A DNA stretch of 64,000 nucleotides from Symbiotaphrina buchneri (taxonomy: Eukaryota; Ascomycota; Symbiotaphrinales; Symbiotaphrinaceae). A program made the position numbers and the translations under genes. Below the pieces are notes generated by a model. That model did not search any database. It saw only the letters and a program-made list of their open reading frames with translations, and was not told where the DNA came from. The stretch covers positions 310,001-374,000 of the forward strand of contig BCIG01000009.1 in NCBI GenBank assembly GCA_001599915.1, written 5' to 3'. Shown here one piece after another: positions 1 through 11,400 of this stretch (positions are counted from its first letter, which is position 1; each line of letters starts with the position of its first letter).

Positions 1-1447
1 TCACGCTCCTCCTGAGCCTCATCCAGTTCGTTCCGCACGCGCTCCAAATCTGCTTCAAAGTCTCCTACCTTTTCACGCAGATCACTTAGTTCGGATTTGG
101 CTTCCTCTAATTCTTTGGCTTGGCCGGCGCCTTGGGCTTGCAGATGCTCCAGTTCCTGCACTCGTTTCTTAGCCACTTCAAGCTCTTCTTCAAGCTCTGC
201 GGCCGTGTTCATCTCAGCCTCTGCTCTTTCTTTCGCGGCATCCTAGGTTGGTTAGTTGAGAACGTATTTTGCTTCCACACGCCCTACGTACAAGCTCGTC
301 TTCTTTCTCCTCAATGACCCGCTCCTTGTCTCTAAGCTCCTGCTCCAGGTCTCCGATCTCGTCTCTTAATTTCTCGATCATGTTGTCACGATCTTCAGCC
401 ACCTCAACCTTTTCCCTCATCTCTTCCAGCTCCGCTTCTTTTCCGTCGACTTCCTTTTGCAGGGCTTCTATCTGTTCACGCTGACCTTCATCCACATGCC
501 TTCTCTTTGCCTTTTCCTGCAAGTCCGCGAGCTGTTGTCGGTATGTTTCGAGCTCACGCTCTGCTAAAGACAGCGTCTTTCTGTATTGCCGCAGCTCCTT
601 CTGTAAGGTGACCTTGTCCACTTTCAGTTCGGTATTCTCCTTGAGCGCGGCTTCACTGAAGCCAGGACCGGCTTTACGAAGCGCTTCTTCCAGAAAATGG
701 ATTTTTAATTTGAGGCCAAAATTCTCTTTCTCGATCTTGTTGATTATCTAGCAATTGTCAGTATCCTTTGTTCCACCGCCATATGCTGGACGCCCTCACA
801 TTTTCTTGCTCCCTCAAAGTCATGACATTGGCTCCGTCATGAATTACTCCATCCCCGTCTCTTCTCGGCAAAGGAGCTAAAGGCGTGGACATCGCGCTAC
901 TGCTAGCAACTTGTGGCACCGGAGTCCCATCGTCGTCGCCCATCGAGCTTGTCGTGTTCTCATCATATAGACCCGAGCTTTCAACTGGAAGCGCGGGGCT
1001 CTCGGGCATGCTGCGCTGACCTGGCTTCGGGAATAGGGGTGTCTGCGAATTGCCGTTCCCTTGTTCCCTGCTATGCATGCGCATCAGGTTGGATTTGGTG
1101 ACGCTCTTCAGCAAGGGCGTGAATTCCCCTTGCGGTGCTGCTTGGCCATTGCGCCGATCCGCGAAGGGGGCGCGAGACCGAGGCGTTTTCAGGTTCAGGC
1201 CACGACCATTGCCGCGAATTTGCCGGATGAGATCATTATTGTCCTTGGAGGGCGATTGGAACGAATTCTCCATCGAGAACTCCAAGTCGGCCCCGTTTGT
1301 GAGACGGGTCGCATTGCCCACATCTGTACGGGGCGTGTCGATCATGGGGAACGCCATGACTCTCGGGATGGATTGCTTTGGCAGGGTGGGGAGTTTTGAT
1401 AGATTAATCCGCCGTAGCCATGAGCGCAGGAGGCCTTTCGCATTCAA
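1..1447 (-). CDS. CM1-motif microtubule-organising centre protein (ApsB/Mto1 or PcpA/Pcp1 type), partial
   Basis: This is the N-terminal part of a large coiled-coil protein that would recruit gamma-tubulin complexes to spindle pole bodies or septal MTOCs. Exons read 1447-800, 747-292 and 242 to beyond position 1; introns are 52 and 49 nt. Residues 1 to about 205 are Ser/Pro-rich and probably disordered, with a short patch EFTPLLKSVTKSNLMR. The splice at 800/747 joins MTLREQEN to IINKIEKENFGLKLKI, which is the centrosomin N-terminal (CM1) motif. From there the chain is almost continuous heptad coiled coil (DKVTLQKELRQYRKTL and onward), rich in Glu, Lys and Leu. The start is uncertain: the first ATG is at 1447, but the ATG at 1357 (MAFPMIDTPRTD) would give a more typical N-terminus. 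Both the septal ApsB/Mto1 and the pericentrin-like Pcp1 families carry this motif, and the missing C-terminus would separate them. Confidence 0.8.
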
Positions 1448-1788
1448 TAATGCCCCTTATTGATATCCAATGCTCAATCCAACGAGCGGGGAGCGATGGT
1501 GTAAAGCTGCTGTATTGTTAATAAAATGTCAATAGAGAAGAAGTCCAGAGAGTGAGAGAAAGGGCGAGCGTGTTTGTTGATGTCTTGCAACTTCCAGTCA
1601 TGGCAAGCTAGCGAAGCTTTAACCGACACGCTAACACGCGCTAGCACGTGCGCAACCGGCTGCTCAGCGTCCAGTCAGCGGTGCAGCATGGAATATATGA
1701 TGGCATAATTCCAGTGCCCTTGTCAAAAACTCGGGCAAGTCACAGCTCCATATGATCTTGCCTTCCCGGGGGGTTATTTACTCTGAAG
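1448..1788. promoter_or_regulatory. Divergent intergenic region (MTOC gene / Ecd gene)
   Basis: This is the shared 5' flank of two genes transcribed away from each other. It holds one perfect palindromic E-box, CACGTG, at 1645-1650, next to short CACGCG-like runs. No ORF is supported. Confidence 0.35.
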
Positions 1789-3731
1789 ATGCAGGCTTCC
1801 TGTAATGATGACTTCAAGTGGTTTGGTGAAGGTTTCGAGGGCTTTCCCAAGCGACTACCAGATGATTGCGTTGAATACTCTCTTTTCATCATCGACCCCA
1901 CGCGCACCGAAGCTGGCGCTGTACGGACGAGGCTGCGGGAGATCCAGAAAGCGGCAACCCAGCTCACCAAAGACTTACTGACTGACTATATCTGGCAACG
2001 CGAGGGTTTTGCGTTAGAGCTCCAACAGGATAAAGGTATATATGTTCTGTTCTGTCTGCGTTGCGTATTGTCTGATTGATCGATTCGGGACCAGGGTCGT
2101 GGTTCCTTCAAGGTCGCACGAATTACGGTGACTCCATAGAAGACGAATGGCTCATTGTATATCTTTTGCGCCAGCTCAGCATCAAATTCTCCGATGCTTG
2201 GATCAGGGTGGTCGACTCGGATGGAGAATTCCTGCTAGTGGAGGCTGCTAATGCGCTCCCACGGTGGTTAAATCCTGAAGTGGCAGATAATCGGGTGAGT
2301 TGCACCGACAATTTCCCACATAAAAGTATGGTAGTAACATTGCCCTAGGTATGGATAAATCAGGGCAAACTCTTGATCATTCCGCAGTACGAGGGAGAAG
2401 AGTTGGGAAGGCCACCGACGTTGTCACTTGAGGAAGCGCGCGCCTTTATTCTAAACAATGGTTCGAAGATGATACACTCGACTCCCATCGAGGAGGAGGC
2501 TTTCTACCGTCTCCGAAATTACCCATCACAAATTGAAGGGAACTTACATTTTGCCCTTCTCCCAATCCCTCGGCGACTGGCCCATGTGTTGAAACACAAT
2601 GCGAGCTATATCAGCCCTGCCGTGGAAGCCTTCTATCTTAGGGATCCAATCTCTCTGAGACCGCTGCAGTCGGACTCATCTGCTACGTTGGTGTTTCCTC
2701 CTGTAGACCTAGTGACGGTCAGTGTAAAGTTCACCAAAGTGGGGTATGCACAACTCAAAAGCCAGCAATTCGAGCCACCTCATGTCTGGAAAGAATTGTT
2801 ACAAAAGGCCAAGGGTTCGGCGGAGTTTTATCGATTAGAGATGAGCATGAAGCTCTGCTCTGGGTTTGAAATGCTCCTGGCAGATCCTCAAAACGTGGAT
2901 AAGAAGGCTGTACGAGAAATCAAGCTCCTACTTGAAGACATTGAGTCGGAATCTGATCAGTTGCCATCTAATGAGGAGATGGCATTATGGGATAAGCGGG
3001 AGGATGACGAAGGCTGGCTAGATATCAACTTCGAAGATTTCGAGAAGGAACTGGCCGGCGAAAAAGGAAGCGCAGCCACGGGCGCCGATGGTTTCGGGGA
3101 CAAGATGGCACAAGAGAATCTTCGCAAGACCATTTCACGCTTCGAACAATTCCTGAACGATGAAAGCGCCGGTCCTGAAGGCGCCGAACTGCTGGATGAC
3201 ATGGATGAAGATGACGATGAGGATGAGGAGCTGGACACGGAAGAAAGCGAACACAGCAGCGAAGGAGAAGACCGGGACGTCTCCTTCAATGAAGAAGAAT
3301 TTGCGCGGTTGATGAGAGAGATGATGGGTTTGCCTCCCGAAGATATAACGCAGCCTGATGCTGCTGCAAAAACTGGGCAGAGCAACGCTAGAGAGACTAC
3401 GGAAGAAGACGACGCCGTCGAAATTAGAAGGATGATGGAACAGATGGAAGCGGAACTAAACGAGGCCGGCGCTTTGAATCTGGACCTAACGCCTACGAAG
3501 ATCGATCAGACCAAGAAGGCGATCAAGGGAAAGTCAAGACTCGTGCATGCCGAAGATGACAACGAGACCGAAGTGGAGAGCACTGGAGGCGAGGACCTCG
3601 ACATAGATCTGAACTTGGCGAAGAATCTCCTTGAAAGCTTCAAAAGTCAAAGTGGCATGGCAGGACCAGCTGGGAACCTCATGGGTATGATGGGTATGAA
3701 TATTCCACGGGATGAGGACGACGTCAAATGA
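1789..3731 (+). CDS. Ecdysoneless/SGT1 (ECD) family protein
   Basis: The predicted protein has 609 aa from exons 1789-2035, 2095-2294 and 2349-3731 (introns 59 and 54 nt). It belongs to the Ecdysoneless family, whose animal members bind the U5 splicing factor PRPF8 and the R2TP chaperone complex; an equivalent role here is inferred. Family features seen are the N-terminal block with DPTRTEAGAV, the DEWLIVYLL helix, the RWLNPEVADNRVWINQGKL segment created exactly across the second splice, and the LLIIPQYEGE and RDPISLRPLQ blocks. The C-terminal third is acidic and disordered, with a nearly unbroken Asp/Glu tract at about residues 432-462 and a GMMGMN-type tail. The start at 1789 is the first ATG in frame. 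The 3' end is convergent with the APH-like gene. Confidence 0.9.
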
Positions 3732-4051
3732 TCTGTCGGTTACCACGAGATCATTGTACACCTTGGCATATATCGCCTGCAGGCAATGATCCATGGCATG
3801 ATTGACCGCACGAATCAGGGGACGGGCATCTTAATTCAGTACGTGACGTATCAGAAGTAAGACCATTGATCCGGCCATTCGTTACTAACTCTTCGGTAGA
3901 GGGGTCAATAGTACCCACTGGAAGATGACTGCTTTACGCAGGATTCACCAGAGTTGTACGCCACCATGCGCTGAGGTGGGGTCAACCGAAGTTCTCCTCC
4001 GAGTAGAGGATCAGGCTACCACGACCACCTTGAATCATGCCTTCGAACGCA
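3732..4051. other. Convergent 3' intergenic spacer
   Basis: The spacer lies between the ends of the Ecd gene (+) and the APH-like gene (-). It presumably holds both 3' UTRs; I see no gene or repeat in it. Confidence 0.4.
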
Positions 4052-5140
4052 TCAGCCGCCCCCTAGCTCTGCTAAGCAGGTCGTCAGCTTCCTCCTCGCC
4101 GCCCATTCTCCATCGTCCCCATCAGGTCTATAATATTTCTTCACAATCGTTGTGATAGCTCTATAACAAGCGTATCTGCGTGGGGAGCGTAAGCTGGGCG
4201 TCTTCACGGCACAAGGAGCGAGGGCTCTAGGGTCAACATACAATAACTGTCTGGTCCGCTCCGATCCAACCATGCTGGGATACCGTCCGAAGCCTTGGAG
4301 GAAGTGTCCAGCTGGGTCCTCGAAAGCTTCAGCCATCAACACATCGCCATATAGAGCGAGTCTCAAATCAGTGACAGCCGTGATCTGCTTCCTCTCTGGA
4401 TCCAGAACGACCTTGGAAATATCTCCCATATCCAAGACTACTAGTCTGGGTATCGTAATCTCGTCAAGCGCAGCGCCATGCCGAACAAGGACTTCCCGTA
4501 TCTGCTGTGTCGGGAGGAAGACCAACATATCATCGGCGTCTCTTAGCACCAGCTCCAGAAGAGAGATAAAATACTCTCGCCATGATGGGACACCAACCCC
4601 TGATTGCACATCAATGACGGTGCCAAATAAAGGGGCCACCTGCTGGCTCGCACTGCGAAACATGGAACCAAGTTGGATCGCGATATCAGTGACTTCCGCC
4701 GTAGAGAGTGATGGACCAAGGTCTTTCAGCGTCGTCCCGGGCACCTTCAGTGAAAGCGCAAAAGGTGCACCTAGGATTGTGCCACCCCTATCGTATCCTA
4801 CGACGCGCGGGACAGGAAGGTAGCCTTGGGCTCTAACAGCAAAAGAAGCCTCCGCTTCGTTCTCCAAACCCCTACGCTCGAGTCTAAGAAGGCGTACATC
4901 GCGGGGCGGGGGTCGTTTCAATAAGAGCCGGAGCCCATTCGACAATGCAAGCACATGAACTCGGCAGAGTGGATCCTTCAACTCATCGACCTGGATCAAC
5001 GAGACATGTGGATCGTCCAGACTTTGTCGGACGACGGTCTCCAGTGCTCTCTGGTCGGTAGACGGAAAAGATGCGTTGTTTGTATGGCCCATGGTCTTGC
5101 GTTGGACCTTGATTGGATGTCGATTGATCTGGACATGCAT
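4052..5140 (-). CDS. APH-fold (aminoglycoside phosphotransferase-like) protein with degenerate catalytic loop
   Basis: A single-exon gene of 362 aa; an internal ATG at 5092 (MGHTNNASF) is an alternative start. The N-lobe looks like a phosphotransferase-family kinase-like fold: LRLLLKRPPP supplies a candidate ATP-binding Lys, and ENEAEASFAV followed by YLPVPRVVGYD supplies the helix-C Glu and the usual Pro-Val-Pro hinge. In the C-lobe, where active members have H-G-D-x(4-5)-N, this protein reads RLVVLDMGDISKVVLD, so the His, the catalytic Asp and the Asn are not in register. The later metal-binding Asp may survive in ITAVTDLRLALYGD. It may therefore be a pseudo-phosphotransferase or bind a small molecule without transferring phosphate. 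Substrate is unknown. No intron is needed. Confidence 0.8.
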   Translation of the reverse strand: MHVQINRHPIKVQRKTMGHTNNASFPSTDQRALETVVRQSLDDPHVSLIQVDELKDPLCRVHVLALSNGLRLLLKRPPPRDVRLLRLERRGLENEAEASFAVRAQGYLPVPRVVGYDRGGTILGAPFALSLKVPGTTLKDLGPSLSTAEVTDIAIQLGSMFRSASQQVAPLFGTVIDVQSGVGVPSWREYFISLLELVLRDADDMLVFLPTQQIREVLVRHGAALDEITIPRLVVLDMGDISKVVLDPERKQITAVTDLRLALYGDVLMAEAFEDPAGHFLQGFGRYPSMVGSERTRQLLYVDPRALAPCAVKTPSLRSPRRYACYRAITTIVKKYYRPDGDDGEWAARRKLTTCLAELGGG

Positions 5141-6604
5141 TCAACCAGCGTGTGCAGAAGCACGTGGCGCGATACTCAGGCAGCGTTCTGAAGCGTGAAA
5201 TTCGGACAATGGCACCAGTAAAGAGGAAAAGACTGGCGGGTGATTATCGAAAATTACACCGACATGTTATGGCTATGGAACTGCTAGTGGAGATATAACC
5301 CTGGACAGTACACGCTGCAACAAGAGAAGGACATGCTCAGAATTGCGAAACAGGCGAGGCAGCTTCGGGCAGAAGGGGGCAAGTGAAGGAAAAGGAGCAG
5401 TCTGCATCAGATCAGGACAATAAAGAAAGACTGAGAAGAGACGGATGATGCATCTTCGCTTGCCAGACGATCAGACTGGTCCACTTGGGCTCCACCGATG
5501 CAAGAAGGAGAGATGGACCATGTCCCATGTCCAGTCAGTGTAAGGAAAGGGAGGTATGTGGTAGGTGACATGGCCTTTTTAGGCGATGAAACGTCACCTC
5601 TCCGGCTATACTGCCTAGGAGTCGGGGGTCGGCCGAAAGCGAAGGGCTCCTTCAGAGAGAGGTCAGTCGCGACGTCGCGGGAAGGGGTCAGGTCCGAGAT
5701 AAGATGGGATTTGGTCGGGGTGCTTTCATATGTGTGGTGGACTGCCGGTGGTGGGAGACGTGGACCGCGTTCCAGGTTCGCTCCTGGCCGTCTTTCAAGT
5801 CGCTTAGCAGGGCCAGAAAGGGACAAGGCCAGCCAATCAACGTCCTCCTTAGACGAGACGAGGCTGAGCCACCGAATCGAAGCCTGCGCTGGGATCAATT
5901 TGGAAGTTTGGAACCAACACCGCATGTGGGGACTAGAAGTACAGCTGCTGCATCGAAGCATAAGGTACCTAAGGTACGAATAAATACCTAGCTTAGCCAG
6001 GCGGTGGTAAAAATTACCACAAACAATATCCGGAAGTTTCTCCTCCTTCGTTACTTGTACTCGTACTCGTACTCTCCTTGCTCTGGACTGAGTATTTGTG
6101 CTACAGCTGGTGCTCTGTCTTTATCCGACATTATCTCTATACCCGCGGCATTCCCGCATCCAGGAGACCTCTCCATCCCGCCCCCACTCACCCCTTGGAC
6201 CCCTATCGCCCGAGAAGGGACAGCAGTTCTGCCCCTACGCAATTCCTTTCCAGTAGCAGTCACGGCAATTCCAAATCATCAACGTCTATCATCAGATGCA
6301 ATTTACCGTCACCGGTCAGCCTACGCCGTCTCGCAAGTCCGTCAGGAACTGTCTATCCTGCGGGGGTAGCCGTTGGAAAGGTCCCCTCCATAACCTACCT
6401 ATCTCAGGTACCCGTCCTTTGTTTAGCGCCGTTGCCCTATCTTGGTCTGAAATGAGCTGCCTCCCTCGTCTCGTCTCTCTTACCTCCTTTCGTGCTGTCA
6501 CCACCGCGCGGTCCGACCAACGTATCGTCGTGCTTTCGATATTCGGCCTTCTCCGAGGAGCCGCCTGCCGCTATCAATTTCGTCTCCCATCGTCCCATAC
6601 CCCA
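5141..6604. other. Gene-free stretch between the APH-like gene and TAN1
   Basis: About 1.46 kb holding the 5' flank of the APH-like gene (an AGCCAATCA CCAAT-type site lies near 5830) and the 3' flank of TAN1. A short direct repeat, three copies of TACTCG, lies near 6057-6073, followed by a pyrimidine-rich stretch. ORFs up to 184 codons overlap on opposite strands with no recognisable domain and no conserved splice continuation, so I call no gene. Confidence 0.4.
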
Positions 6605-7888
6605 CTACGACCCTTCGGTTGCAGGCCGTTCCTTTGAAGGCTCGTAAAGTTCCGCCAGGTTATATCTTTTGAGCTGGTCATAGTCGTTGCTAACAACGCT
6701 CATGCCGCAAGTTTGCTACGTAGTCCATCAGCACGTCTCCATCCCTGCCAAGAGCATTCCTACCTTGTAGACAGATACGAGGATCAGAAGGTCATAGTTC
6801 TTCAAGTCGACCTTGTGATGGTTGCCAACAGCTGAAGCGACCTGCAGGATGATGCTGTCGCGATTTAGATTGCTGTGGTTGCGGATAGTGGGACGAATGG
6901 CAAACTGTTCTATTGTGTTAGCGCCTCAAACCCCAATCTGCAGCGTATGCTAGGATCGTCGTGGAACTTGAAAGCAATAGCTGCCAGTCCAAATGAGCCT
7001 CGAGAGTGAGAACAGACCTTCTTTGTCGTTTGGTTCTCTGCGTGGAAATGCGGCGCTAGTACCACCTTTGCAACTTCCGCCAACCCTTCTGATGTAGCCT
7101 TGCCTATCAGGCTTATTGGGGTCAACCGCAGAGCTGAACGACATCTCTTCTCGCTAGGCGACGCCAGTGCGTCCTTGCAGACAGTGTGTACAAATGACAC
7201 GGGCTCAACGGGAGCCCTAGTCTTAAAGAAGACCACTGAGAACGAGTGAGCAAGTGGAAGACCAAGATATAGTCTTCATAGACCTGACCACATACGGCAA
7301 GGAGTATCCAATCTTACTGATTGGAAGAGAGTCTCTTCTTTTGAGCCTTTCAAACCTTCAACTTCGCTACGAATGGCGGCTTCAATGTCAACTTCCGCAG
7401 GCTCTTCCACTTCTTTGCCTGCTTCGCCATGCTCCTGGGCCTCGCCATAGAGCTTGTCTGCATACTGAATGACGATATCAGAACATGCCCCAGAAGGATA
7501 TGAAAGAGTGAAATGCACCTGCTGGAACAGATCTCGAAGCTCTCCAACGCATCTTCCCTCGTGGCCCTTGTCACAAGTCGCCCAGATTCCAGCATCACCC
7601 GGTTCTATGTCCAAACCCTTGGATCCCGCCCCGCCCTTTTCACGCCAGTGACCTCGCTTTTTCGGGGCCTACATGTCAATTGTCAATCTCTGCTTTAATA
7701 CATTGCTCGGGCTCGGAGAGCAGAGATGAGAATGGAAATAGAAAATCCACACCACAATTCACGTGATACATGCATCAGGACAATCCTCCTCATTAGTTGG
7801 AAAATCTGAACAAAAATCGTACCTTTGCTTTTTTTGACTGTGGTCCACCGCCGTCCCCGTCCAACCTCCTCTTACGTTCTTGAGGCAT
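6605..7888 (-). CDS. TAN1: TAN1-like tRNA acetylation adaptor (THUMP domain)
   Basis: Five exons, 7888-7823, 7668-7296, 7235-7018, 6904-6764 and 6715-6605, give 302 aa; no single frame covers the gene. Tan1 works with the Kre33/NAT10 acetyltransferase to make N4-acetylcytidine at position 12 of tRNA-Ser and tRNA-Leu. The N-terminus is short and basic (MPQERKRRLDG, then KKRGHWREKGG). The conserved block GIWATCDKGHEGRC follows, then DTPCLVFFKTRAPVEP across the second splice. The THUMP core, about residues 180-285, contains FAIRPTIRNH, KVDLKNYDLLILVSVYK and TCGMSVVSNDYDQLKRYN. Length and order fit the fungal family. The 154-nt first intron is longer than the others (48-113 nt). It lies downstream of SPT7 on the same strand, with a 564-nt gap. 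Confidence 0.9.
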
Positions 7889-8452
7889 AAATTATTCGTA
7901 TCCTGTACTTTGCAGACAAGTGTAATTCAGTGTCGCTGGGTCCGGCGACGATGAGTGTTAGAGAGCCGAGCCGTTCGATGTTTGGTAGGGTGTCCCCGTT
8001 TATTCGAACAACGAGGAACCGAATTTCAATCAGTCATTCAACAACAGGATTGATCTGTGAAGTAGATATCCTGTCAACTAAGGTATCTTAAGGTAGGTAG
8101 GTAGTAAGGTAGGTAAGGTAGCGTACAGAAAGGCGCACAGCAGAAATGCCCGCCAGCGGAAAGTGCCGCCTAGATCCTGCCCCAGTGTCCCTGCCATATG
8201 GCCTCAATGCTCGAGCTACAAAGGTCACGACAAGTGGACGGTCACATACTCAGGCGAGCTAATACGGGTATATGTTCGACTATGGTACACAGCCTGCCGA
8301 TGACCCCGGTCAGGGTAGTCAAGTTTGCCAAGTTCCAAAAGGCAGTCCGCCCCTCCTCGTGAATCCATGCCGGACAGTCCCAAGAACCCAATATTACAAG
8401 TATCGAACCGGCCAGCTTGGTCGGCGGAAGACGAACGCCAGACCCCAGTTGC
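7889..8452. other. TAN1 5' flank / SPT7 3' flank with GGTA-rich repeat
   Basis: A 564-bp tandem gap with no supported gene. At 8079-8121 it contains an imperfect array of (A)AGGTA units (TAAGGTA, AGGTAGGTAGGTA, TAAGGTAGG), one of several such arrays in intergenic DNA of this window. Confidence 0.5.
8079..8121. repeat. Imperfect AAGGTA/GGTA simple repeat
   Basis: About 43 bp composed of overlapping TAAGGTA and AGGTAGGTA units. Related short arrays occur in other intergenic spacers (for example near 28131-28175, 33165-33190, 37470-37485, 52384-52455 and 61060-61075). It lies between TAN1 and SPT7, outside any exon. Confidence 0.75.
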
Positions 8453-11400
8453 CTAGCCCGCAGTGATGCTTTCTGGGCTCATCATGCCGATTCTCGAACC
8501 GTCATCCTTCTCCGGATCACTGATTTTGCCACTCTCCATCCTCTCCATTACTGGTGCACTGCCGCCTCCACCACCCAAATTCAGTTTTAGCTTGCTCACC
8601 GGTTTCCCTCCAGCCATGCCTCCGGCCCTTTCATCCTCAGGTCGGGTCCCCTCGACTTTTTTCTTCTTCTTGCTCCCCAGCTGTTGCTCCTTCAACGGTC
8701 GTTTCCGAGGCGAACTGATCTTGCCAGTAGGCGGAAGACGAGGCTTCGGGAATCGCTGTTTCTGGGGTAGATCATCGTCTTCCACGAGTGGCTCATCGTT
8801 ATTAGCATGAAGTTTGGCTAGGAAGAAGTTCTGCACCAGGCCGATCTCCTTCTTGATGCTGTCTATGGTGACGGGCTCATAGGGCGGTGGTGTCTCGAAT
8901 GATGATGGAGATATTGCCGCAGCACTAAGGGAGCGGCTGTGAGCGAAAAACACATCATATAGAACGGCGAAGGTGCAGGAAATTCATACCTAGTGCTCTG
9001 AGCTTGATAGACATTGTGCATCCGATTCTGCAGTAAGTGAAGTGGCACACTGAGCGACGCCATGCCGAACTCCTTGTCGAGACCAAGCTCCTTGAAGCCG
9101 AAGTAGTCTTCATCGAGATCTTCTGCAAAGTCTCCTCCAACGAATTGTTCGCTACCTTCATTGAATGCACCCGCGCCATCCGGGCCAGCGTCGTTAAGTG
9201 CCGGTCGCTAGGGAACGTAAGCCAGGGATAATACATTTCATGGAGATGTCTACTCACAAGGAGGTCCGCAAAATGCGCCTTCATTCTTTCATGCATGACA
9301 CCGAGCTTTGTCTCCAATCTGTCGATATCGTCCTTCACGTAGGCTTCCAAAGCGCCGACGTCCAAGCCGTGCTCATGGAGGCAATGTAATATCGTCTCCT
9401 CCATTGTGAACTTTGGCTTCCACTCTCTGCCTTCATCTTTGCTGGTAATGGTTGTAGCTACTGCTAATTTTGGTTCCTCGCGGTAAACGCTCAGCGTCCG
9501 CACAAGGTTGGTAAAGAAGTTGCCAGCGATGTCGGTCACCACGTCGATAGCAGACGGCTGAAATTCTTCGAATCCAGCATGATAGAAGAGCTTGCCTACA
9601 GAACGCTGGAGGGCTGCACGGCAGACCCATGGAGCCATCACAGCCCCGTCATCCGTAACAACATGTGGCTCGATATCTTGTTCCACAAATGGTTCAGGCT
9701 CATACTTGGTGAACTGGTTTTGGTACATCTTGCAGGACATGTGCTATCAGCCAAACGCTCCCCCTGAATTTCATGACGGGACTTACTTGTGTCTGAAGCT
9801 GCATTTGCTTCACAATCCCTATCTTCGAGCAGATCTTTCGCGTGTCCTGCATCTGCTTCATATTTGCATCGATCTTTTTGGTTAACTGACTCTCAGGAGC
9901 TGTGAAATGACCCTTAGGGATCACCCTCAAGAACTCTTCCGACTGGTCCACTACTTGACCATCCGCGTCTTCCACCCAGCGTAGTCTGTTGGGCAATTCA
10001 GGGATGCCCGATAACACATCATAGTAATCCGGCAGTGCGCGCTCTTCTTCTTCTTCTATACCTTCAGCGAGAGTTTCCTTGCCCTGTGCAGCTTCTTCGG
10101 TCTCGACTTCCTTGACTGCTGTATCGCTAGCTCCAGCCACGCCCAATGCCAATGCTTGTCTTTGCTGGCGGAGCCATCGCCTCATACCTGCCTTTGTTCT
10201 TAGAGGAGCGGGCTCATCGGGGTTCAATCGGTCCCCTTTGAATAACCGGTGACGCTCAGCTGCAACAAGAGCGCGGTCCCGTTTCGTGACCTGTTTCCAA
10301 ATCTTATATTCGAGATCGTCGTTATCAATGTCATCATCCCCAGCGGCCAACGCTTCGGCTATCCCTAGTCCACCAACCGATGCTCTAAAGTCATTGTCAC
10401 CGTCTGGCTGGCTCCCTGGGATACCATGAGGACCTGCAGGCGTGATGGAGCCGGCCGCTCCGATAGGGGGTGTTGAAAAGCCGTCTTGGCTGCCATCAAA
10501 CATCGCTTCAGAGTCTGCTCGAGGAAATTCGGGCTTTAGGCTGTTCAATGACGGTTTCACATCGGAGGCAGGAGTCCCTTCATGTCCAGATGAAGGAGCT
10601 TTGCGGGCAGCCGTCCCGCCTTTTCGCGCCTGCTTATTAGGCGCCTTTCGTCCCCGAGAAGTCATGATAGGCTCTTTCGCAGATGTTAGCCTGGAGTGGA
10701 TAGAAGCTGAGCGACTGGAAAGGACTGATGGAGCGTACCGTCATCGCTATCTTCCCCCCCTTCGATATCGATGTCGCCTTGTTGCAGCCGTCGTTCCTCG
10801 GCTTCCACTTCCGCTCGATCTCGAATTACGATGTCTGGAATCAATGGAACCAGCTTCTCCGTCTCCTTTCTCATATAGAGTGCATGTCTTCGGAGCGGGT
10901 GATCGGGGTTGGCATTATACTTCAGGCAATTTGCCCAAATAAGGTTGAGGTCATCGACAAACTCTTTTTTGGACCTGTACTGAATGTTCTTCAATTTCTT
11001 CGTCATAGTACCAAGGTCCATCGGATGCTTGATCACTGTATGGGGTTAGCAACAATTCGGGCCTTGCCTGAGAGGTGCGTGTGAGAGAAGTCATACCATT
11101 GTAGTAGTCTGGTGCTTCCCGCTTGCTCACTCTTTGCAGAAAAGCTGCTGAATGCGGGGTTAGAGCCTTCAACTCGCTCAAGACTTTTTCCGCTGCTTCG
11201 TAGAGTTCCTCTTGTCCTACTTTCTCTTCATTTGCCCATTTACTCCTGTTCTTCCGGACCTCGCTCATCAAGCTCCTCAATTCGGCGTCCGAGGCTTTCA
11301 CTTGGTCTCTCTTGGCGTCAATCCGCGCAATAAGATGCTTCAAGGTTAAACTGGATGCACCCAGATTGGCACTGCTTAATTTCCCAGTGGTCGCACTTCC

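Noticed and set aside
269-484. Ser-rich plus-strand ORF in the first gene
   Set aside because: It is the antisense shadow of the Glu/Lys-rich coiled coil of the CM1 protein; Ser-rich shadows opposite acidic/coiled-coil genes recur in this window (for example 2957-3385).
5407-5983. Overlapping ORFs of 184 (-) and 161 (+) codons
   Set aside because: They lie opposite each other with no domain, no plausible splice extension and no family pattern; at least one must be chance, and neither has support.
6296-6637. 113-codon plus-strand ORF with a single CxxC
   Set aside because: It overlaps the TAN1 3' end antisense; one CxxC pair is not a zinc site and no homologous pattern is recognised.
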